Assembly: GCA_041488455.1 (NCBI GenBank) | Contig: JBGPPG010000127.1 | Span: forward strand, 1 to 9,816 | Direction of reading: 5' to 3' | Source of the DNA: DASQPE01 sp041488455 | GTDB lineage: Bacteria; Gemmatimonadota; Gemmatimonadetes; Gemmatimonadales; GWC2-71-9 | Length of the DNA: 9,816 bases | Shown: piece after piece, positions 5,396 to 9,816 of the stretch | Numbering within the stretch: position 1 is the first letter of the stretch | How the letters are laid out: the number at the start of each line of letters is the position of its first letter | Position numbers and translations under genes: made by a program | Notes under the pieces: generated by a model | Databases searched by the model: none | The model's input: only the letters and a program-made list of their open reading frames with translations | What the model was told of the DNA's origin: nothing

Positions 5396-6472
5396 GTGGA
5401 TATGGAAAAGATCATCAAGGCGGCGGTCGAGCGGGGCGCATCGGACCTGCACATCAAGGCCGGCGACGTCTTCCGCGCCCGGATCAACGGCAAGCTGGTG
5501 CCTCTCACGAAGCAGCGCCTGACCCCGGACCAGACCAAGGCGATCGCGGTCAAGCTGATGAGCAGCGACACCGACCGCGCACGCATCGACCAGGTCCGCG
5601 ACTTCGACTGTTCCTGGGGCATGCCGGGCGTGGGTCGCTTCCGCGTGAACGTGCTGCGGCAGCGCTCGAGCTTCATGATCGTGATGCGGGTGATTCCGTT
5701 CACGGTGCCGTCCCTGGAGTCGCTCGGGCTCCCGGACGCGCTCAAGCCGATCGCGGAGGCGGAGCGCGGCCTCATCATCGTGGCCGGGGCGAGCGGAAGC
5801 GGCAAGAGCTCCACGATCGCAGCGGTCGTCCATCACATCAACAAGACTCAGCGCAAGCACGTCGTCACGATCGAGAACCCGATCGAGTTCCTGCACCGCG
5901 ATCTCAACTGCTCCGTCACTCAGCGCGAGGTCGGCGTGGACACGGACGCCCTGGCGACCGGTCTGCGCGCTGCGCTGCGCCAGGATCCGGACGTCGTGGT
6001 CATCGGGGACATGGCGGACGCCCCGACCATCGACATCGCGATCAAGGCGGCGGAAACGGGGCGGCTCTTGATCGCCACCATGCCGACGCCTGACGTGACC
6101 ACCACGATCGAACGGATTCTTGCCGCCTTGCCCGCCGCGGAGCGGGAGGTCGGCCGCATGCGGCTCTCCGAGGCGGTGCGGGCGGTGGTGGCGCAGCAGC
6201 TCCTGCCCCGCAAGGACGGCAAGGGCCGCGTCGCGGCGATGGAGGTCATGGTGGCGACGCCCGCCATCCGCGAGTGCCTCAAGAGCCCGACCCGACTGGG
6301 CGAGCTCAAGAGGCTCGTCGCGGACGCCAAGGGCGACGGGATGCAGACCTTCGAGCAGCACCTCAACGAGCTCGTTGCCGGGGAGCGGATTACCTCGGAA
6401 ACGGCCAAGGCCGCGGTCATTCCTACGGCCACGCCGACCCCGGCCAAGCGTGGCAAGCAGGCCTCCGCCTGA
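5396..6472 (+). CDS. PilT/PilU-family pilus retraction-type ATPase, degenerate motifs
   Basis: The protein of 358 residues aligns along its length with PilT-type hexameric ATPases, which power type IV pilus retraction at the inner membrane. The N-terminus reads MDMEKIIKAAVERGASDLHI, the PilT opening. The Walker A box GASGSGKSS (131-139) is intact, and the Asp-box motif reads TIENPIEFLH (158-167) where TIEDPIEFVH is usual. The Walker B region reads VVVIGDMAD (200-208) instead of the normal GEMRD. The His box reads TGRLLIATMPT (221-231) where TGHLVFGTLHT is usual, so both histidines are lost. The C-terminal part (RLSEAVRAVVAQQLLPRKDGKGRVAAMEVM, with GMQTFEQHLNELV following) is normal, and the Ala/Pro/Thr-rich tail is probably disordered. 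Start is GTG 5396; ATG 5402 is equally possible, and neither has a good Shine-Dalgarno. It overlaps the following peptidase gene by 23 bp. It may be an accessory, PilU-like or regulatory paralogue rather than the main motor. No other pilus gene is in the window. Confidence 0.88.
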   Translation: MDMEKIIKAAVERGASDLHIKAGDVFRARINGKLVPLTKQRLTPDQTKAIAVKLMSSDTDRARIDQVRDFDCSWGMPGVGRFRVNVLRQRSSFMIVMRVIPFTVPSLESLGLPDALKPIAEAERGLIIVAGASGSGKSSTIAAVVHHINKTQRKHVVTIENPIEFLHRDLNCSVTQREVGVDTDALATGLRAALRQDPDVVVIGDMADAPTIDIAIKAAETGRLLIATMPTPDVTTTIERILAALPAAEREVGRMRLSEAVRAVVAQQLLPRKDGKGRVAAMEVMVATPAIRECLKSPTRLGELKRLVADAKGDGMQTFEQHLNELVAGERITSETAKAAVIPTATPTPAKRGKQASA

Positions 6473-7538
6473 GCCGCCCCTCGACCTCCTGACCCGGCCG
6501 CGCGAAGCCGGGACCCCGGCGGCGGCCGCGGCACGCGAAGCCGTCGCCGCCTATCTCGGTTCCCTTGGATACGCGGTCGAGCGCCACCGTTTCCGCTTTC
6601 ATCCCTCCGCGCTCTGGGCCTTCCCGCTCCTCGGTGCCGGCCTCGGCTGGCTGGGCCTGATACTCGTCCCGCTGCTGGGCTTCACCGCGGCCCCCGGGTG
6701 GGCCGCGCTCGCCGTCTGGGGGCTCGGCGCCGCAAGCCTCGCGGCGCTGGCGTTCGGTGTCGGAACCGGAATGGCCCCGCTGCCGTTCGGCGGTGGTCCG
6801 CGCGAGGACGCGAACCTGATCGCCACCCGCTCGGCCGACGTGCGGTGCTGGATCGTGGCCCATCTCGACACCAAAGCCCAGGGGCACTCCATGGCCGGCC
6901 GGCTCGTCGCGGTCTGGGTCGCCACCGCGGCGGCGGCCGGGCTCACCGGCCTGTCCGTCGCGAGGCTCGGCGGTCCGCTGCCGTTGCCGGTGGCGCTGGC
7001 CGGAGCGGTGCTCGGTCTCGTGGCGGGCGTCCTCGCCGGTCGAGGCCGGCTCGCGGGACAGTCGCCCGGAGCACGGGACAACGGCAGCGGCGTCGTGGCC
7101 GCGCTCACGGCCGCCGCCGCGGAGGACCCAAGCCTCGGCGTCGTAATCACCGGGGCGGAAGAGTTCGGTCTGGTGGGCGCCAGGCTGCTCGCGCGGGAGC
7201 GGCCAGGACTCTTCGCCGGGCGGCTGCTGCTGAACTTCGATACGCTGGACGAGACAGGGACGCTCTACGTCGTGAGCCACGACGTCCGCGGCGACGTCGC
7301 CGCCGCGGCCCACGCGGCGGCGTGGGCGGGGCTCGGCGTCCCGGTACGGACGCGCCGGCTCCCCACCGGAATCCTGCTGGACAGCCTGCCGTTCGCGCGG
7401 GCGGGCGCGGCGGCGCTCACACTGGCGCGGCTCGACTGGTCTACGCTCCGTCGGATCCACACCGCCGGCGACACCGGAGAGGGCTTTCGCTTCGAGACCG
7501 CCGTCCGAGTGGCGCGCGCCGCGGTCCCGTTGATTTGA
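6450..7538 (+). CDS. M28-family metallopeptidase with membrane segments
   Basis: From the GTG at 6450 the protein has 362 residues and shows the five zinc ligands of M28 aminopeptidase-like enzymes: H138 and D140 (AHLDTK), D210 (GARDNGSG), E238 with neighbour E237 (TGAEEFG), D264 (NFDTLDE) and H337 (IHTAGDT). Hydrophobic stretches at about 55-78 and 84-104 precede the first ligands, and two more (about 151-170 and 177-197) lie between H138/D140 and D210. In soluble M28 enzymes that gap is only about ten residues. A membrane-anchored peptidase is therefore likely; the substrate is unknown and the side of the membrane is not decided by the sequence. No signal peptide is seen. The start overlaps the ATPase gene by 23 bp and lacks a clear Shine-Dalgarno, so coupled translation is likely. 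The same frame is open upstream to 6120, but that part reads as arginine-rich shadow of the ATPase gene. The TGA lies inside the candidate purA -35 box. Confidence 0.85.
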   Translation: MASRPPPEPPLDLLTRPREAGTPAAAAAREAVAAYLGSLGYAVERHRFRFHPSALWAFPLLGAGLGWLGLILVPLLGFTAAPGWAALAVWGLGAASLAALAFGVGTGMAPLPFGGGPREDANLIATRSADVRCWIVAHLDTKAQGHSMAGRLVAVWVATAAAAGLTGLSVARLGGPLPLPVALAGAVLGLVAGVLAGRGRLAGQSPGARDNGSGVVAALTAAAAEDPSLGVVITGAEEFGLVGARLLARERPGLFAGRLLLNFDTLDETGTLYVVSHDVRGDVAAAAHAAAWAGLGVPVRTRRLPTGILLDSLPFARAGAAALTLARLDWSTLRRIHTAGDTGEGFRFETAVRVARAAVPLI

Positions 7539-7563
7539 CGTTTCTGTCGGCCCCGGCTACGTT
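7535..7563 (+). promoter_or_regulatory. Candidate sigma-70-type promoter for purA
   Basis: TTGACG (7535-7540, five of six to consensus) and TACGTT (7558-7563) are separated by exactly 17 bp. Transcription would begin near 7570, before the terminator hairpin. The -35 box overlaps the stop codon of the peptidase gene. Spacing and -10 shape match the candidate trpS promoter (TACCTT). Confidence 0.5.
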
Positions 7564-7580
7564 TTCTCCAAGGATTCATC

Positions 7581-7604
7581 AGCCCCGCACGGGGCTCTTT
7601 TTTT
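7581..7604 (+). terminator. Intrinsic terminator (possible purA attenuator)
   Basis: AGCCCC (7581-7586) and GGGGCT (7591-7596) form a 6-bp GC-rich stem with a GCAC loop, followed by C and seven Ts (7598-7604). This is a textbook Rho-independent terminator. It ends transcription from the ATPase-peptidase pair, 42 bp past the peptidase stop. If the promoter at 7535-7563 is real, it also sits in the purA leader. Confidence 0.85.
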
Positions 7605-7619
7605 GTGGCCTGCCCGCCC

Positions 7620-7624
7620 GGAGG
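7620..7624 (+). promoter_or_regulatory. Strong Shine-Dalgarno GGAGG for purA
   Basis: GGAGG lies seven bases before the ATG at 7632, fixing that start over the in-frame GTG at 7605, which directly abuts the terminator T-run. Confidence 0.85.
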
Positions 7625-7631
7625 ACGCCAC

Positions 7632-8921
7632 ATGTTCGACGCGCGCACGACCTGTGTAGTGGTCGTCGGCGCCCAGTGGGGCGACGAGGGGAAAGGCAAG
7701 CTCGTCGACGTCCTTGCCGAGCGGGCGGACATGGTCGTGCGTTACCAGGGCGGGGCGAACGCCGGCCATACCGTCGTCACCGGCGACACCCAGTTCATCC
7801 TCCAGCAGATTCCGTCGGGCATTCTCCATCCCCGGGTGACCTGCATCGTGGGCAACGGGGTCGTGCTCGACCCCGATCAGCTCTTCACCGAGCTGGACCA
7901 GCTCGCCGGGAAGGGGATCGACCCCACCGGGCGGCTCTTCGTCTCCGACCGGGCCCACCTGGTCCTGCCCTACCACAAAATGCTCGACGAGGCCAGCGAG
8001 AAGAGCCTGAACATCGGCACGACCGGACGGGGCATCGGACCGACATACGAGGACAAGTACGGGCGGCGCGGCATTCGGGTGGCCGACCTGCGCGATCTCG
8101 TCTGTCTCAAGCCGGTGCTGGCCGAGCGGGTGGAGCGCGCGAACCGGCTGCTCGAGCTGATGGGAAGCCCGCGGCGCGCGTCGCTCGACGCCCAGATGGC
8201 GCTGCTGGAGCGCTGGGCGCCGCGCCTCCTGCCGCTGACGGCCGATACGGGCCTCCTGGTTCACCGGGCAATCCAGGGCAAGCAGCGGGTGCTGCTCGAG
8301 GGCGCGCAGGGCTCGCTGCTCGACGTGGACCACGGCACCTACCCGTTCGTCACGTCGTCCAACACCACGGCCGGCGGGGCCGCGGTGGGCGCCGGCATCG
8401 GGCCGACCGCGATCCACGGCGTGCTTGGTGTGGTCAAGGCTTACACGACCCGGGTGGGCAACGGCCCGCTCCCGACCGAGGCCAGGGACGGCGACGGGCA
8501 GAAGCTGCGCGAGCTCGGAGGCGAGTTCGGCGCGGTGACGGGACGACCCCGGCGCTGCGGCTGGTTCGACGCCACCGTCGTCCGCTACGCGGTGCGGGTG
8601 AACGGCCTCACCGGGCTCGCAGTCACCAAGCTCGACGTGCTCGACACCTTCGCCGAGATTCCGGTCGGTACCGCGTACCGGCTGGACGGGTCGGCGTGCG
8701 CCGAAATGCCTTCGGAGGTGGACCTCCTCGGCCGCGTGGAGCCGATCTACGAGACCCTGCCGGGCTGGCGGCGCTCGACGGCGGACGCGAGGCGCCTGGC
8801 GGACCTCCCGTCGGAAGCCCGGGGCTATCTGGACCGGCTGGAGGAACTGTCCGGAGCGAGGGTCTGTTACGTGAGCGTCGGTACCCGCAGAGACCAGATC
8901 ATCGAGGTATCCACAGCGTGA
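7632..8921 (+). CDS. purA: Adenylosuccinate synthetase
   Basis: PurA joins IMP and aspartate using GTP to make adenylosuccinate, the first step from IMP to AMP. The protein of 429 residues has normal length. It contains the GTP-binding GAQWGDEGKGK near residue 15, YQGGANAGHTV, LPYHKMLDE, IGTTGRGIGPTYEDKYGRRG, LLEGAQGSLLDVDHGTYPFV, SSNTTAGGAAVGAGIGP, the GTP-side loop GEFGAVTGRPRRCGWFD and the C-terminal SVGTRRDQIIEV. No key residue appears missing. The start at ATG 7632 is backed by GGAGG. A promoter-like sequence and an intrinsic terminator precede it, so expression may be set by readthrough. The next gene follows after 10-25 bp on the same strand, so they are probably co-transcribed, although no functional link is obvious beyond general metabolism. 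Identity is certain. Confidence 0.98.
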   Translation: MFDARTTCVVVVGAQWGDEGKGKLVDVLAERADMVVRYQGGANAGHTVVTGDTQFILQQIPSGILHPRVTCIVGNGVVLDPDQLFTELDQLAGKGIDPTGRLFVSDRAHLVLPYHKMLDEASEKSLNIGTTGRGIGPTYEDKYGRRGIRVADLRDLVCLKPVLAERVERANRLLELMGSPRRASLDAQMALLERWAPRLLPLTADTGLLVHRAIQGKQRVLLEGAQGSLLDVDHGTYPFVTSSNTTAGGAAVGAGIGPTAIHGVLGVVKAYTTRVGNGPLPTEARDGDGQKLRELGGEFGAVTGRPRRCGWFDATVVRYAVRVNGLTGLAVTKLDVLDTFAEIPVGTAYRLDGSACAEMPSEVDLLGRVEPIYETLPGWRRSTADARRLADLPSEARGYLDRLEELSGARVCYVSVGTRRDQIIEVSTA

Positions 8922-8945
8922 ACACCAAACAGTGAACGGTGAACG
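8918..8945 (+). repeat. Short GTGAACG-type heptamer array
   Basis: Four consecutive 7-bp units in one register run from 8918 to 8945. Units 1, 3 and 4 read GTGAACA or GTGAACG; unit 2 (CCAAACA) has diverged. The array begins within the purA stop codon and ends at the start of the next gene. The period (7 bp) and GTGA opening match the array after secY. Confidence 0.6.
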
Positions 8946-8946
8946 G

Positions 8947-9816
8947 GTGGGTGAGTCCACGCATCTGGTCGTGATCGGCGCGGGTCCGTGCGGGCTCGCG
9001 GTCGGCATCGCGGCCAAGGACGCCGGGATCCCGTGCAAGCTGCTCGATCGTCGCAACATCGTGTCGACCATCGAGCGCTACCCGCTCGCCATGACCTTCT
9101 TCTCGACGCCCGAGCGGATCGAGATCGGTGGGATACCGTTCGTCGCGAGCCATGAGAAGCCCACCCGGCGCGACGGGATGATCTACTACCGCCGGGTCGC
9201 GGAGCACTACCAGCTCGACATCCGGCCCGGGGAAGAAGTGACCGATGCCGAGCGGCGGCCGGACGGGACCTTTCACCTATCGGTCCGCCGCCGGCACGAC
9301 ACCACCAGTTACGACACCCAGGCCGTGGTGTTCGCCACCGGGTACTTCGACAATCCCAACCTGCTCAATGTGCCGGGTGAGGACCTCCCCCACGTATCGC
9401 ACTACTTCGTCGAGGGCCACCCGTACTGGCACCAGCGGATCGTGGTGATCGGAGCGGGGAACAGCGCGGTGGACGCGGCGCTCGAGTGCTGGCGAGCGGG
9501 TGCGCACGTGACCCTGATCCACTTCGGGGAGGCGCTCGATCGGACGGTCAAGCCCTGGGTGCTGCCGGACATCACCAACCGGATCAAGGAAGGGAGCATC
9601 GCGGTCCGGTGGCGATCCAAGGTCCGGCGCATCACCCCGACGCACGTCGAGGTGGAGTCGGACGGGCGGCCGGGGACCGAGTCACTCCCGGCGGAGGCGG
9701 TGCTCGCCATGACCGGCTACCATGCCGACACGACGCTCCTTCGCCGCCTGGGCGTGCCGGTGGACCACGGAACCGGCGTGCCGGCGCACGACGAGCGCAC
9801 CATGGCGACGCCGGTC
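8947..9816 (+). CDS. ypdA: YpdA/Bdr-type FAD-dependent bacillithiol disulfide reductase (3' end outside window)
   Basis: The visible 290 residues match YpdA (Bdr), a thioredoxin-reductase-like flavoprotein that uses NADPH to reduce bacillithiol disulfide. The FAD-binding motif is VVIGAGPCGLA, holding the Cys (residue 15 here) equivalent to the Cys14 described as essential in the Staphylococcus enzyme, as I recall. The family stretches RYPLAMTFFSTPERIEIGGIPF (about 39-60) and ATGYFDNPN are present. The NADPH motif VVIGAGNSAVDAALE and VKPWVLPDI follow, and the partial C-terminal part includes AMTGYHADT. No CxxC motif of ordinary thioredoxin reductases is seen. GTG 8947 gives the family-like N-terminus; GTG 8932, inside the heptamer array, is an alternative that adds five residues. 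Neither has a convincing Shine-Dalgarno, so re-initiation after purA is possible. The reading frame is open to the window edge. Bacillithiol biosynthesis genes would be expected elsewhere in the genome. Confidence 0.9.
   Translation, partial: MGESTHLVVIGAGPCGLAVGIAAKDAGIPCKLLDRRNIVSTIERYPLAMTFFSTPERIEIGGIPFVASHEKPTRRDGMIYYRRVAEHYQLDIRPGEEVTDAERRPDGTFHLSVRRRHDTTSYDTQAVVFATGYFDNPNLLNVPGEDLPHVSHYFVEGHPYWHQRIVVIGAGNSAVDAALECWRAGAHVTLIHFGEALDRTVKPWVLPDITNRIKEGSIAVRWRSKVRRITPTHVEVESDGRPGTESLPAEAVLAMTGYHADTTLLRRLGVPVDHGTGVPAHDERTMATPV

Noticed and set aside
5366..6361. 331-codon minus-strand frame across the PilT-like gene
   Set aside because: It is antisense and rich in Arg, His and Asp; the plus strand carries clear Walker motifs.
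7570..7631. Purine or other riboswitch ahead of purA
   Set aside because: The region before the terminator is too short and has no multi-helix aptamer pattern.
6698..8935. 745-codon plus-strand frame across the peptidase and purA genes
   Set aside because: It is an Arg/Gly/Pro-rich shadow of two well-supported genes in other frames.
7557..9071. 504-codon open frame on the minus strand across purA
   Set aside because: It is antisense to certain purA motifs, and its protein is Arg/His/Pro-rich without any domain I recognise; such frames are common in high-GC DNA.

Overview
The window is G+C-rich DNA (roughly two thirds G+C by eye, not computed) from a bacterium. It is densely coded, with nine protein genes and no RNA gene, transposase or CRISPR array that I can see. 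The gene set fits a diderm, possibly Gemmatimonadota or a related soil lineage: a secY-adk-map run, a PilT-type pilus ATPase, a YpdA-type bacillithiol reductase, and intergenic repeats of a kind I associate with such genomes. The phylum is a guess from gene content and base composition, not from a search.

Layout. 1-2757 (+) is the end of a ribosomal-protein (spc-type) operon: secY (5' end outside the window), adk and map. adk and map overlap by four bases. secY and adk are separated by about 136 bp holding an unusual inverted array of heptamer repeats. The usual next gene, infA, is missing. The run instead ends at a short hairpin shared with a convergent two-gene unit on the minus strand (2784-4188): an inositol-monophosphatase-family gene (suhB-like) followed by an overlapping fchA-like cyclohydrolase/cyclodeaminase gene. 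trpS diverges from it at 4224 and may be transcribed as a leaderless mRNA. After a 131-bp spacer with a large imperfect palindrome comes a PilT-like ATPase gene with altered Walker B and His boxes. It overlaps a gene for an M28 metallopeptidase whose catalytic domain is split by a hydrophobic segment. purA follows, preceded by a promoter-like sequence and a strong intrinsic terminator. A second short heptamer array separates purA from a ypdA/bdr-like flavoprotein reductase gene that runs off the right edge.

How the genes relate. Most are housekeeping: protein export (SecY), adenine nucleotide balance (Adk, PurA), N-terminal methionine removal (Map), tRNA charging (TrpS) and one-carbon metabolism (FchA). 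I see no defence system or mobile island. The points most worth a second look are the inverted heptamer array, the degenerate PilT-like ATPase, the split membrane M28 peptidase, the predicted Fe-S cluster site in TrpRS, the leaderless trpS promoter and the purA leader terminator.
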